This document shows positions 37,415 to 48,907 of a DNA stretch of 64,000 nt, in pieces (the first letter of the stretch is position 1; every line of letters begins with the position of its first letter). The position numbers and the translations under genes are program-made. This DNA comes from Noviherbaspirillum autotrophicum (GTDB taxonomy: Bacteria; Pseudomonadota; Gammaproteobacteria; Burkholderiales; Burkholderiaceae_D), in assembly GCF_000818395.1 (NCBI RefSeq), contig NZ_JWJG01000028.1, positions 1,366,222 through 1,430,221 of the forward strand, given 5' to 3'. A model generated the notes under the pieces. The model was not told where the DNA came from, did not search any database, and was given only the letters and a program-made list of their open reading frames with translations.

Positions 37415-37966
37415 CTATGGCGCCGGATAACGCACTTCCAGTATGGTCAGCTCATCGACCCCGGACGGGGTCCGCAGCACCACGGACTCACCTTCGCGCG
37501 CCTTGGTCAGCGCCCGCGCCACCGGGGAAATCCAGCTGATCTTGCCATTGAGCGGATCCAGCTCGTCGATGCCGACAATGGTGATCGTGTGTTCCTCGCC
37601 GGCCTGGTTTTCATAGGTGACAGTCGCACCGAAAAAAATCTGGTCGCTGCCATGATGCACACTTGGATCGACCACTTCGGCGATGTCCAGGCGCTTGGTC
37701 AGGAAACGGATACGGCGGTCGATCTCGCGCAAGCGGCGCTTGCCGTAGATGTAATCGCCGTTCTCGGAGCGGTCGCCGTTGGATGCAGCCCACGAGACGA
37801 TCTTCACCACTTCCGGTCGCTCGACATCGATCAAATGCAGCAGCTCCTGCTTCATGCGCTGATGTCCCTGCGGCGTCATGTAGTTTTTCGTTCCGGCGGG
37901 GATGGCGGGCAATGCGCCTTCTAGCTCGTCGTCGTCTTCGCTCTCTTTGACAAATGCTTTACTCAT
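37415..37966 (-). CDS. greB: Transcription elongation factor GreB
   Basis: This 183-residue factor restarts backtracked RNA polymerase by stimulating RNA cleavage. The coiled-coil region contains MKQELLHLIDVERPEVVK and SENGDYIYGKRRLREIDRR (the acidic tip residues typical of GreB). The C-terminal FKBP-like domain includes GKISWISPVARAL. A short charged N-terminal extension is also present. It has its own terminator. Confidence 0.95.
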   Translation of the reverse strand: MSKAFVKESEDDDELEGALPAIPAGTKNYMTPQGHQRMKQELLHLIDVERPEVVKIVSWAASNGDRSENGDYIYGKRRLREIDRRIRFLTKRLDIAEVVDPSVHHGSDQIFFGATVTYENQAGEEHTITIVGIDELDPLNGKISWISPVARALTKAREGESVVLRTPSGVDELTILEVRYPAP

Positions 37967-38018
37967 AATGCGTCATTGTAGCGCCATGCTGCGCATATCG
38001 ATGCCAGTCATGACCGTC

Positions 38019-39308
38019 CTAATTCGCACCATCCGTGACACGGTTGCTCCATTTGTACGCAGCCAGCTGAAGACCATAGAAATCTTCGCTCGACAATCGC
38101 AACTTCCTCAGCAACGGTGCAATCGAGGGCTCTGCGTCCCGGACCTGTTCAACCGATTCGGCCAGCGTCAACAGGTCGCCATAGAAGCCCTGCCGAGCCA
38201 GCAATGCGTCGCGCACGTCCTTGGCGACTGAAACCTGTTTCAGGATTTCTTGCATTGGCATGCCGAACAAGGCATCCATCAGCGACATGGTCCCGACGGT
38301 GAATGCGACGTCGGCGACATGGCGATCGTCCGGACAAATTTTCGCAGCGATCAGTTCCAGCAGGCGCCCGCGGGTACTCGCCAGAATCAGCAGCGGTGAC
38401 GCGGCATGCACGGTCTTGCCGGGTTCGGCATACAAGAGAATCTGCAGCCAGCAGTATAGTTGGCGCTTGCCGAGCACGGCCAGAGCCTGCCCGATGGAAT
38501 CGATACGCTGCGCCGCGCCCGATGACGGCATATTGGCCATGCGCAGCAATGGCAAGGCCAGCGCCGCGTCCTGCTTGATGCTGTGCTCCAGCTCGGAGCT
38601 GTCCGCGTTCTCCGTGATTTGCGCCATCAGGCGGACGATGGTCATCTGCGACGGCGACAGCTTTTTTCCGGATAAAACAAACGGCTTCGCAAAATAGTAG
38701 CCTTGAAAATATGCGAAGCCGAGCTCAAGGCATTGTCGAAACTGCCCCAGGTTTTCCACCTTCTCGGCCAGCAGTTTTTTTCCTGCATGGATGAAGCGGG
38801 TACTCAAATTGCGCAACTCCGCCTCCCCCATGCCGCAGATGTCGATCTTGATGACCTGAACAAGGGGCAACAGCCGCCGCACGCTGTCGGTTTCAGCCAC
38901 CACGTCGTCGAGTGCGAACACATAACCCGCCTTCGACAGCTCTGCGATGCGCGTGACGACGTCATCGGTGGCCTCGACGGTTTCCAGCACTTCGAGTACG
39001 ACCTTATCCTTGGGCAGGAAGTGGATGAAATCGCTACTGAGCACTGCTGCATCGACATTGATGAAGCCGCGCAGCGTGCCAACCACGTTATGAAGTCCGA
39101 GTTCCGATGCATGCGCAATGACGGACGCCGTCGCATAGACGTCGTCCGTGACGTTCGCCGGCCCATCGGTTCCGGTTCGAAACAGCAATTCGTATGCAAC
39201 GAGATTTTGATTACGGTCCAGGACGGGCTGGCGCGCAAGAAAGAATTCCTTGGCGCGCTGCAAGGGCAACGGTGCTTGCGGAAAAGAGTGGAGAACCAGG
39301 TCATTCAT
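38019..39308 (-). CDS. EAL-HDOD domain signalling protein, degenerate EAL
   Basis: This 429-residue protein has an N-terminal EAL-like domain (RQPVLDRNQNLVAYELLFR) and a C-terminal HDOD domain (from about 225, with LLRMANMPSSGAAQRI). The position of the EAL glutamate reads YELL, and downstream metal ligands are weak, so it is probably an inactive or c-di-GMP-binding phosphodiesterase of the YuxH type. HDOD domains lack HD catalytic residues. A 14-bp palindrome lies about 104 bp upstream. Confidence 0.9.
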   Translation of the reverse strand: MNDLVLHSFPQAPLPLQRAKEFFLARQPVLDRNQNLVAYELLFRTGTDGPANVTDDVYATASVIAHASELGLHNVVGTLRGFINVDAAVLSSDFIHFLPKDKVVLEVLETVEATDDVVTRIAELSKAGYVFALDDVVAETDSVRRLLPLVQVIKIDICGMGEAELRNLSTRFIHAGKKLLAEKVENLGQFRQCLELGFAYFQGYYFAKPFVLSGKKLSPSQMTIVRLMAQITENADSSELEHSIKQDAALALPLLRMANMPSSGAAQRIDSIGQALAVLGKRQLYCWLQILLYAEPGKTVHAASPLLILASTRGRLLELIAAKICPDDRHVADVAFTVGTMSLMDALFGMPMQEILKQVSVAKDVRDALLARQGFYGDLLTLAESVEQVRDAEPSIAPLLRKLRLSSEDFYGLQLAAYKWSNRVTDGAN

Positions 39309-39411
39309 TGATGAAGTGGTGCTCCTCTTGGCCGGCTGTGCGCAGCGCGCGAGGTCGACAGCAGAATTGCATCGATGCGGCGTGGCATGGGCTATTTTTG
39401 CGGTATGTATT

Positions 39412-39425
39412 TTCTATCGATAGAA
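39412..39425. promoter_or_regulatory. Perfect palindrome upstream of EAL-HDOD gene
   Basis: TTCTATCGATAGAA is a perfect 14-bp palindrome. A second ATCGAT-centred palindrome GCATCGATGC lies at 39369-39378. Both are in the 266-bp gap upstream of the EAL-HDOD gene and look like operators. No regulator is known. Confidence 0.45.
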
Positions 39426-39574
39426 GCCGATTTTTTCATGTCGGCGGTCGAACCTGAACCTCATCGATCCAGGAAAACAGGCAGTGCCGCTTCGTGCCGG
39501 CATGGCCTGCCCACCTGTCATGCAATTAACGTACCTTGCCCGGATAAGCCATTTCCATCGGCGCGCCTCGTCGT

Positions 39575-40492
39575 TCAGGTGCGACGCGTGCCGGTATGCG
39601 GTATCACGGTTTCGCCGGTTTCCAAAGTAAAACCAGCCTTGTCGTCCGTACCGAGCGCCGCCACCAGATAAGGCATCAATTCGCGCAGCATCGGCTCCAA
39701 TGTCCAGGGCGGATTGATGATGAACATGCCGCTGCTGCGCAAGCCGAATCCGTCGGGCGCCGGGCCGCTTACCGACAGCGTCACGTTCAGCCAACCATTG
39801 CCCGGCAGGCGCTTGAGCCGGTCCGGCAACTGGCGCGATTCCATACGTTGCAACACCGGATACCACACCGCGTAGGTGCCGGTGGCAAAGCGTTTCAATG
39901 CGTCGTCGAGCGTATCCTTCACCTTGCGGTAATCGTCCTTGACTTCGTAAGGCGGGTCGATCAGCACCAGCCCCCGCCTTGATGGCGGCGGCAACAGGGC
40001 TTTCAAGCCGGCGAAGCCGTCGCCCTTCTGGATCATCACGCGCTTGCCACGCACGCTGGAGCGTTGCCCCTGAGCGGCGGCATGCGCTTCCAACTTGCGG
40101 AAATTATCTTCCAGGATCTTGCTATCGCTGGGATGCAACTCGAAAAGCCGGATGCGGTCCTGTTCTCGTAATACTTTTTCGGCGCAATAGGGAGAGCCCG
40201 GGTAATAGCGCATTTTTCCGCTCGGGTTCATCTCCTTTACCAGCTGCAGATATTCGCCCAGCGCCGGGGGCAAATCCTTGCGTTCCCACAGCTTGGCAAT
40301 GCCGGATTCAAATTCGGCACTCTTGGCTGCATAGCCGGTATCCAATTCATAAACACCGGCGCCGGCATGGGTATCGACGTACATGTACGCCGCATCTTTT
40401 TGGCCGAGATAGCGCAACAACTGGATCAGAACGGTGTGTTTGAGCACGTCGGCATGATTGCCTGCGTGGAAGGCGTGGCGGTAGCTCAGCAT
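39575..40492 (-). CDS. rlmJ: 23S rRNA (adenine2030-N6)-methyltransferase
   Basis: This 305-residue Rossmann methyltransferase starts MLSYRHAFHAGNHADVLKH and contains DTHAGAG (SAM binding) and IDPPYEVKDDY (the DPPY motif of N6-adenine enzymes). The ATG at 40492 gives the conserved N-terminus. The longer frame from 40540 does not. It methylates A2030 in the large-subunit rRNA in E. coli. Confidence 0.94.
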   Translation of the reverse strand: MLSYRHAFHAGNHADVLKHTVLIQLLRYLGQKDAAYMYVDTHAGAGVYELDTGYAAKSAEFESGIAKLWERKDLPPALGEYLQLVKEMNPSGKMRYYPGSPYCAEKVLREQDRIRLFELHPSDSKILEDNFRKLEAHAAAQGQRSSVRGKRVMIQKGDGFAGLKALLPPPSRRGLVLIDPPYEVKDDYRKVKDTLDDALKRFATGTYAVWYPVLQRMESRQLPDRLKRLPGNGWLNVTLSVSGPAPDGFGLRSSGMFIINPPWTLEPMLRELMPYLVAALGTDDKAGFTLETGETVIPHTGTRRT

Positions 40493-40564
40493 AGGGATTG
40501 ACGAATAAGGCGGGGGAATGGAGAGGCGCCATTGTAACAAGCAGACGCAGTCGCAAATAAAAAT

Positions 40565-40595
40565 AAAAAAACCGCACCCTGAGGTGCGGTTTTTC
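40565..40595 (-). terminator. Terminator after isocitrate lyase gene
   Basis: ACCGCACC/GGTGCGGT forms an 8-bp stem with a 4-nt loop. On the minus strand T residues follow at 40565-40570, and on the plus strand a short T-run also follows. It lies 17 bp past the aceA stop. Confidence 0.85.
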
Positions 40596-40612
40596 TGCCG
40601 AGCCGGCGAAGA

Positions 40613-41923
40613 TCAGTGGAACTGCTCTTCTTCGGTCGAACCGGTCAGTGCCTTCACGGAAGACGAACCGCCTTGGATCACGGTGGTCACGTCGTCGAAG
40701 TAGCCTGCGCCAACTTCCTGCTGGTGCGACACGAAGGTGTAACCCTTTTCGCGTGCTGCGAATTCCGGCTCCTGCACCATGTTCACGTAGTGCTTCATGC
40801 CTTCGCCGCGAGCGTATGCGTGCGCGAACTGGAAGGTGTTGAACCAGTTGACATGGATACCGGCCAGCGTGATGAACTGATACTTGTAGCCCAGTTCGGA
40901 CAGCTTTTCCTGGAATTCGGCGATGGTCTTGTCGTCGAGGTTCTTCTTCCAGTTGAAGGACGGCGAGCAGTTGTAGGACAACAGCTTGCCCGGGCACTTG
41001 GCGTGCACGGCTTGCGCGAATTCGCGGGCAAAGCCCAGATCCGGCGTACCGGTTTCGCACCATACCAGGTCAGCGTACGGAGCGTATGCAACGCCACGGC
41101 TGATCGCTTGCTCCAGACCGTTCTTGACGCGGTAGAAGCCTTCCTGGGTACGCTCGCCGGTCAGGAACGGCTTGTCGTTGGCGTCGTGATCGGAAGTGAT
41201 CAGGTTAGCAGCTTCTGCGTCGGTACGAGCCAGAACGATGGTCGACACGCCCATGACGTCAGCAGCGAAACGAGCAGCAACCAGCTTCTCGATTGCTTCT
41301 TGCGTCGGAACCAGCACCTTGCCGCCCATGTGGCCGCACTTCTTCACTGCAGCCAGCTGGTCTTCAAAGTGCACGCCCGCTGCGCCTGCAGCGATCATGT
41401 TCTTCATCAGTTCGAAAGCGTTCAGCACGCCGCCGAAACCGGCTTCCGCATCAGCGACGATCGGCAGGAAGTAGTCGACGAAGTTGGCGTCGCCCGGGTT
41501 GATGCCACGCGACCACTGGATTTCGTCAGCGCGCTTGAAGGTGTTGTTGATACGACGAACCATGGTCGGTACGGAGTCGTATGCGTACAGCGACTGGTCG
41601 GGGTACATGGTTTCGGAGGTGTTGCCGTCGGCAGCGACTTGCCAGCCCGACAGATACACGGCTTCCAGGCCAGCTTTGGCTTGCTGCATTGCTTGGCCGG
41701 CGGTGATTGCGCCGAAGGCGTTCACATAGCCCTTCTTGGCGCCGCCGTTGACCTTTTCCCACAGCTTTTCAGCGCCGCGCTTGGCGAACGTGTACTCGGG
41801 CTGCAGGGAACCGCGCAGACGGACGACGTCTTCAGCGGAGTAGTTGCGCTTGATACCCTTCCAGCGCGGATTCTCAGCCCAGTCTTTTTCGAGTGCCTTA
41901 ATTTGCTCTTCGCGAGATGCCAT
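40613..41923 (-). CDS. aceA: Isocitrate lyase
   Basis: This 436-residue enzyme splits isocitrate to succinate and glyoxylate in the glyoxylate shunt. It contains the catalytic [17 protein letters not shown] loop and the SPSFNW region. AGGAGA lies 7 nt before the ATG at 41923 and too close to the ATG at 41929, so I take MASREEQ as the start. A 372-bp AT-rich regulatory region lies upstream. Confidence 0.96.
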   Translation of the reverse strand: MASREEQIKALEKDWAENPRWKGIKRNYSAEDVVRLRGSLQPEYTFAKRGAEKLWEKVNGGAKKGYVNAFGAITAGQAMQQAKAGLEAVYLSGWQVAADGNTSETMYPDQSLYAYDSVPTMVRRINNTFKRADEIQWSRGINPGDANFVDYFLPIVADAEAGFGGVLNAFELMKNMIAAGAAGVHFEDQLAAVKKCGHMGGKVLVPTQEAIEKLVAARFAADVMGVSTIVLARTDAEAANLITSDHDANDKPFLTGERTQEGFYRVKNGLEQAISRGVAYAPYADLVWCETGTPDLGFAREFAQAVHAKCPGKLLSYNCSPSFNWKKNLDDKTIAEFQEKLSELGYKYQFITLAGIHVNWFNTFQFAHAYARGEGMKHYVNMVQEPEFAAREKGYTFVSHQQEVGAGYFDDVTTVIQGGSSSVKALTGSTEEEQFH

Positions 41924-42295
41924 GGTCATTCTCCTGTGGTAAAGCGAGTGAAAAGAAAAAAGAAAACTTGATGGGAGAATGATATGCGGTTTTTTGCGAG
42001 GCAACAAGGTCTTATATAAGACATATAACCAAAATTAAATCATTCATTTTCAATGACTTATAAAAAGCATTTCGCGATACAAAAACATTTTTCTTACAAT
42101 GAAACAATTTTGTGATGTATTGCGTCATGTTTTTTCACAATACAAAACGTAATTTTTGGATCGTGAAATTTGCGTTATGTCTTGAGGAAAGTTTGGTTAA
42201 GGGCGATTGAGAGGTTGATTGGAATCAATTAATAGCCTTACAACCGCCATTCCCGCTGCCGGCGGGCGCTGATGCGCGCATGCCGGCAGCGAGGC
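41924..42295. promoter_or_regulatory. AT-rich promoter region upstream of aceA
   Basis: These 372 bp have no credible gene and are much more AT-rich than their surroundings. They contain the inverted repeat TGTATTG/CAATACA (42116-42122 and 42138-42144, 15-bp spacer) and two direct copies of ATACAAAA (42077-42084 and 42140-42147). This suggests one or more operators for carbon-source control of aceA. Confidence 0.5.
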
Positions 42296-42490
42296 TCAGC
42301 GCATCTTGCAGGTCTTGACGCCAAAAATCGCATACAACGGACACCAATTTACCAAGGCCGTCACCAAGGGAACGATGCCGATCAGGGCAATCCATTTCAA
42401 GTCGCCCTGGAGGAAGAAAAACAGGCTGAAGAAAACCGCAGCCAGAATCAGCCGGATGGCCTTGTCGACGGTACCGATGTTTGCATTCAT
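42296..42490 (-). CDS. DUF2892 family small membrane protein
   Basis: This 64-residue protein begins MNANIGTVDKAIRLILAAVF. Two hydrophobic segments surround DLKW, and the C-terminal CPLYAIFGVKTCK motif carries two conserved cysteines. Similar domains are attached to rhodanese in YgaP. The start has the Crp/Fnr-type palindrome 62 bp upstream, and its likely regulator is the adjacent Crp/Fnr gene. Confidence 0.9.
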   Translation of the reverse strand: MNANIGTVDKAIRLILAAVFFSLFFFLQGDLKWIALIGIVPLVTALVNWCPLYAIFGVKTCKMR

Positions 42491-42551
42491 GAAACGCTCC
42501 TTACGTCAGTGACGGAATTGCTTCAGCATAGGCAAACGCGCAGCCGGCGTC

Positions 42552-42567
42552 TGTAACCTAGGTCACA
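42552..42567. promoter_or_regulatory. Candidate Crp/Fnr-type operator upstream of DUF2892
   Basis: TGTAACCTAGGTCACA is a 16-bp near-perfect palindrome (one broken pair). It sits between the DUF2892 start and the regulator stop, and its half-site TGTGACCT resembles Crp/Fnr half-sites. Confidence 0.55.
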
Positions 42568-42585
42568 TAACACGACGGGGACACG

Positions 42586-43278
42586 TCAACGAGCGACGCT
42601 CAGGGTATGCAGCTTGGCGGCATCAATGATGTCAACCCGCCCGCGCCCCAGCGCAAGCATCCCCCGCTGGGCGAAATCATCCAGCAGGCGGCTGATCATT
42701 TCGCGCACCGTTCCCAGTTCATCGGCAAGCTGCTGGTGCGTCAGTTTGATCGTACCGCCAGGTCCCGCAGCCGCGGCATTCCCCAGTCCAGCATGCGCCA
42801 GCAGCGCCGCCGCCAGGCGAACGTCCAGCCTGAGCGTGACAACCTCCTCGACCAGTTCCATCGTGTTGACGAGCCGGTTGCCCAGCGCGCGAAACATCGC
42901 ATTCCGGAAGGCGGCGTTGTTCGCAATGCATTCGTTGAACAAGCCGGACGGCATGACAATCAGTCGCGTCGCCTCGCCCGCGATGCCGCTGGCCGGATAA
43001 TGGCCGCCGCCGAGCAGACAGCCCAGCGAGAGGATACACGGCTCATCCGGGGTCACCCGGTACAGCTCGATGCGGCGACCATTGGCAAGATGCTTGAACA
43101 CGCGCACCACGCCTGACAGGATGATCGGAAAACCGCCGCAATCGCTGCCCGTGTCGAAAACCTGCGTGCCGGCCGGCAGATCGAGCACCGGCTGAGCGGC
43201 CAACAATGCCAGCACCGACGGCGAAAGCCCCGCCAGCAGCGGCTGCGACGTATCCAGCAAAGAAGCAGCGGTCACCAT
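42586..43278 (-). CDS. Crp/Fnr family transcriptional regulator
   Basis: This 230-residue regulator has an N-terminal cyclic-nucleotide-binding-type domain and a C-terminal winged helix (LTHQQLADELGTVREMISRLL). The N-terminal FNR iron-sulfur cysteines are absent. Four cysteines, including the pair in PCILSLGCLL, could sense redox or metals. It lies 95 bp from the DUF2892 gene on the same strand. Proteins of this subgroup often control a DUF2892 or YgaP-like gene. Confidence 0.88.
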   Translation of the reverse strand: MVTAASLLDTSQPLLAGLSPSVLALLAAQPVLDLPAGTQVFDTGSDCGGFPIILSGVVRVFKHLANGRRIELYRVTPDEPCILSLGCLLGGGHYPASGIAGEATRLIVMPSGLFNECIANNAAFRNAMFRALGNRLVNTMELVEEVVTLRLDVRLAAALLAHAGLGNAAAAGPGGTIKLTHQQLADELGTVREMISRLLDDFAQRGMLALGRGRVDIIDAAKLHTLSVAR

Positions 43279-43296
43279 GTAGACACGCGCCGTGGG

Positions 43297-43791
43297 TCAG
43301 GCCAGCGGCTGGGATGCCACCAGCACGCCGTCGGCATCGGCATAGATCCAGTCGCCCGGGTTGATCGCAACGCCTGCAATCGATACGCGCAAATCGCGGT
43401 CGCCCACGCCCTTGCGCACGCTGCGCTGGGGATGGGTGGCGAGCGCGCGCACGCCGATGTTGCAGGTGTTGATTTCTTCCGAATCACGGATGCAGCCGTT
43501 GACGATGATGCCGGCCCAGCCGTTTTTCTCGGCCAGCACGCCCAGGTTGCCCCCCACCAGCGCGCATTGCAGGCTGCCACCGCCATCGACGACCAGCACC
43601 CGGCCGTTACCCGGCGTTTCGAGCGCCTGTCGTACCAGTACATTGTCTTCGAACACCTTGAGCGTGGCTGCCTGGCCGGAAAACTTCACCAACTTGCCGA
43701 ACTTCTGGAATACGGGCGGCACCACGGCCAGCGCGCCGGTCGCCAGTTTGTCCTCATTCGCATCGCAAATATCGCAGGTCGCAAAACTCAT
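43297..43791 (-). CDS. rraA: RraA family protein (RNase E inhibitor / HMG aldolase)
   Basis: This 164-residue protein contains [22 protein letters not shown] and [17 protein letters not shown], the RraA/4-hydroxy-4-methyl-2-oxoglutarate aldolase core with the metal aspartate in CIRD. The family includes RNase E inhibitors and class II aldolases. Which activity applies cannot be told. It ends 18 bp before the Crp/Fnr start. Confidence 0.93.
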   Translation of the reverse strand: MSFATCDICDANEDKLATGALAVVPPVFQKFGKLVKFSGQAATLKVFEDNVLVRQALETPGNGRVLVVDGGGSLQCALVGGNLGVLAEKNGWAGIIVNGCIRDSEEINTCNIGVRALATHPQRSVRKGVGDRDLRVSIAGVAINPGDWIYADADGVLVASQPLA

Positions 43792-43838
43792 CCGCTTCTC
43801 CTTGGGTCAAAAAGCAGCATTGTAAGCGAGCTCGCAGA

Positions 43839-43868
43839 CAAAAAAGCCGCCGGCGGTGCGCGGCGGCT
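43839..43868 (-). terminator. Terminator after the MFS gene
   Basis: On the minus strand the stem AGCCGCC/GGCGGCT is followed by TTTTTTG (43840-43845), 22 bp past the MFS stop. Confidence 0.75.
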
Positions 43869-43889
43869 GTTCGCGACCTGCAGGCATGG

Positions 43890-45125
43890 CTATGCAGCCG
43901 CCCGCGTCCCGGACGCTCGTGCCGTGTTCACGCCGACGCTGACGGCGGTGAAGATCGCCAGCGACTGGAACAGGCCGATGCAGATAAACACCCAGGATGG
44001 ATGACTTGCATCCATCAATGCACCAAACAACACCGGCGCTCCCGCCAGGCCGATGTCGAGCCCGGAATACACGACGCCGTACACGCGGCCGGTCGCATTC
44101 TTGGGCGCGGCGGCGCGAATCAGCAAGTCGCGCGACGGTCCCGCGATGCCGGCGCCGAAGCCAATGACGCCCATGAGCACGATCGCCAGCAGCGACGGCA
44201 CGATGCCGGCGGCGATGACGAGCGAGACAAGGCCCGAACCGGTAAATGCCATCGCGATGGTGCGCTCGTGGCGCGAGGTGCGCGATGCCATGAAGCCGCC
44301 CACCACCATCCCGGCGGCCGACGCCAGCATGTAGGCGGTGTAGCCGGCAGTGGCCGAGGCCAGCGACATGCCGTACAGCGCGCGCAGGCTGGACGACGAA
44401 AAACTCTGGATGCCGCCCAGCGCCATGGCGGTGATGAAGAAGAATGCAAAGCACATCCATACCGCCGGCAAACGCATGAAGTCGAGCGCATGTCCGCCTG
44501 CGGCGCTCTTGCCTGCGGCCGCGACGGCCGTTCTTGCCTCATCCGTATGCAGCAAGTCGCGATACGCAAACAGGATCGCCAAGGTTGCGAACGGAATGCA
44601 TGCGGCGGCAGCCAGCGCGGTACGCCACGTCGACAGCGCCGCAATCGTGGTCAGGAAGACCGGCGCCGCCGCCCAGCCGAGATTGCCGGAAATACCGTGC
44701 ACCGAAAAGGCATGACCGAGGCGCTGCGTGGACACACGCTTGTTGAGCAAGGTGAAGTCCGCCGGATGAAACACGCTATTGCCGAGCCCGGCCAGCATGG
44801 AGCCTGCCAGCAGCAGCACATAGCTGTGCGCCTGCGACAGCAGTAGCGCCGACAAGCCGAGCAGTCCGATGCCCGAAAACAGCACCGCACGCGCGCCAAC
44901 CCGATCGACGACGAAGCCGGCCAGCGCCTGCCCGACGCCGGACACGATGAAGAATACCGTCATCAGCAAGCCCAGTTCCGCATACGACAGGCTGAATGCC
45001 TCCTTCAGCCACGGGAAAAGCGGCGCCAGGATCAAGTGAAAGAAATGCGATACGCCGTGGGCGACGCCCACCAGGCCGATCACCTGCGCATCGCGACGCA
45101 GGGAAGGAATTGCTGCTGCACTCAT
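43890..45125 (-). CDS. MFS family transporter
   Basis: This 411-residue major facilitator protein has about twelve hydrophobic helices and the loop GFVVDRVGARAVLF between helices 2 and 3. It begins MSAAAIPSLRRDAQVIGLVG. The ATG at 45125 with GAGGCGG upstream is preferred to the longer frame from 45245. It is divergent from an AraC-type regulator and shares a 112-bp gap. The substrate is unknown. Confidence 0.88.
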   Translation of the reverse strand: MSAAAIPSLRRDAQVIGLVGVAHGVSHFFHLILAPLFPWLKEAFSLSYAELGLLMTVFFIVSGVGQALAGFVVDRVGARAVLFSGIGLLGLSALLLSQAHSYVLLLAGSMLAGLGNSVFHPADFTLLNKRVSTQRLGHAFSVHGISGNLGWAAAPVFLTTIAALSTWRTALAAAACIPFATLAILFAYRDLLHTDEARTAVAAAGKSAAGGHALDFMRLPAVWMCFAFFFITAMALGGIQSFSSSSLRALYGMSLASATAGYTAYMLASAAGMVVGGFMASRTSRHERTIAMAFTGSGLVSLVIAAGIVPSLLAIVLMGVIGFGAGIAGPSRDLLIRAAAPKNATGRVYGVVYSGLDIGLAGAPVLFGALMDASHPSWVFICIGLFQSLAIFTAVSVGVNTARASGTRAAA

Positions 45126-45185
45126 TGCCGCCTCGTTGAATAGTCGATGCAAAGAGTGTAAGCAAAAACATTTCGTCTGTTTTAA

Positions 45186-45206
45186 GATAAAAAGACAATC
45201 TTTATC
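45186..45206. promoter_or_regulatory. Dyad in the MFS/AraC divergent region
   Basis: GATAAA and TTTATC arms are separated by 9 bp (45186-45206) in the 112 bp between the two start codons. This is a candidate operator for the AraC-type regulator. Confidence 0.4.
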
Positions 45207-45237
45207 GAGAAAACGACAGCGCTCTGCAGCACTTCCC

Positions 45238-46029
45238 ATGGCCATTCAACCCGTCACCCATACCCGCCTGCATTTGCCGGGCACCGCGCCGACTGCCGAG
45301 CGCCCCGTGCGCCTGGTGGCGCGCGACCTCGACGCCGCCGAATTGCTGGCCGCGCATCGTCATGCCTGGGGACAGGTCACCTATGCACTGGACGGCGTGG
45401 TGCGCGTCACCGTCGGCAATACCAGCTGGATCGTGCCGCCGCAGCGCGCCATCTGGATTCCCGCCCAGGCGCAACACGAGGTCGTCACGCTGGAAAAGGC
45501 GCGCCTGCGCGCCTTGTACGTGCAGGCCGGCGCCGCTCCGTTCCAGGGCGAACAATGCGAAGTGCTGGACGTGACACCCCTGCTGCGCGAGCTGGTGGTC
45601 GCGCTGTCGCAGGCGGATGCGGGAGCGCCCCGCGAGGCGATGCTGTCGGCGCTGATTCTCGATGAACTGGCCCGCTCGGCCACCCTGCCGATCTGCGTGG
45701 CCCTGCCCGAGGACAAGCGTCTGCGGTCCTTATGCGAAATGCTGATCGCCAAGCCGGCCTCGCCGCTCACCCTGGAAGACTGGGCCGGACGCGTGGGAGC
45801 GTCCGGCCGCACGCTGGCGCGCCTGTTCGAGCGCGAGCTCGGCATGAGTTTCAGTCAGTGGCGCCAGCAGGTGCGGCTGGCGCATGCCGCGCCCCTGATC
45901 GCACGAGGCATGCCGCTGTCGCGCGTGGCTGCCGAGCTCGGCTATGCCAGTCAGTCGGCGTTTTCGGCGATGTTCAAGAAAACCTTCGGGCAATCGCCGA
46001 CCGCGTTTTTCGCGCGCGTAGAAAGCTAA
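45238..46029 (+). CDS. AraC family transcriptional regulator
   Basis: This 263-residue regulator has an N-terminal cupin-type sensor (DAAELLAAHRHAWGQVTYAL) and a C-terminal double helix-turn-helix (WAGRVGASGRTLARLFERELGMS then GYASQSAFSAMFKKTFGQSP). The ATG at 45238 gives the expected length, as a longer frame would cross the operator. It is the likely activator or repressor of the divergent MFS transporter. Confidence 0.9.
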   Translation: MAIQPVTHTRLHLPGTAPTAERPVRLVARDLDAAELLAAHRHAWGQVTYALDGVVRVTVGNTSWIVPPQRAIWIPAQAQHEVVTLEKARLRALYVQAGAAPFQGEQCEVLDVTPLLRELVVALSQADAGAPREAMLSALILDELARSATLPICVALPEDKRLRSLCEMLIAKPASPLTLEDWAGRVGASGRTLARLFERELGMSFSQWRQQVRLAHAAPLIARGMPLSRVAAELGYASQSAFSAMFKKTFGQSPTAFFARVES

Positions 46030-46035
46030 AACCAA

Positions 46036-46070
46036 AAGGAAAAGGCCACTCACCGTGGCCTTTTCCCTTG
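46036..46070. terminator. Bidirectional terminator between araC-type gene and clpB
   Basis: AAAAGGCCAC (46040-46049) and GTGGCCTTTT (46055-46064) form a 10-bp stem with loop TCACC, flanked by A and T runs. The convergent genes share it. Confidence 0.85.
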
Positions 46071-46091
46071 CTGCGGCAAATCAGGCCGCAC

Positions 46092-48677
<2,586 letters not shown>

Positions 48678-48710
48678 GGATGTAATCTCCAGAAATTCGA
48701 TTTGCTAACA

Positions 48711-48739
48711 ACTTGGGGACGGCGAGACATCTTTTCAAG
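48711..48739 (-). promoter_or_regulatory. Sigma-32 heat-shock promoter of clpB
   Basis: On the minus strand CTTGAAA (48733-48739) and CCCCAAGT (48711-48718) are separated by 14 bp, close to the sigma-32 consensus CTTGAAA-N(11-16)-CCCCATnT. It lies 34-62 bp upstream of the clpB start. Confidence 0.8.
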
Positions 48740-48907
48740 CAAGCTTTTTGATTGTGGCTATTTCAACTTCAGAATGGGATGGATCTACATCAAATTCAAG
48801 CGAAATGCGTGAAGCCTGCCCTCTATGGCAAATAGATTCCAAAAAAGCAATAAAACTGAAGATGGGATGCGCGAAGACGGCCACGGGGCTTGTGGCCGGA
48901 ATGAAGA

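Noticed and set aside
40616-41971. A 451-codon plus-strand open frame opposite isocitrate lyase
   Set aside because: It is a shadow of aceA, with no ribosome site and no domain.
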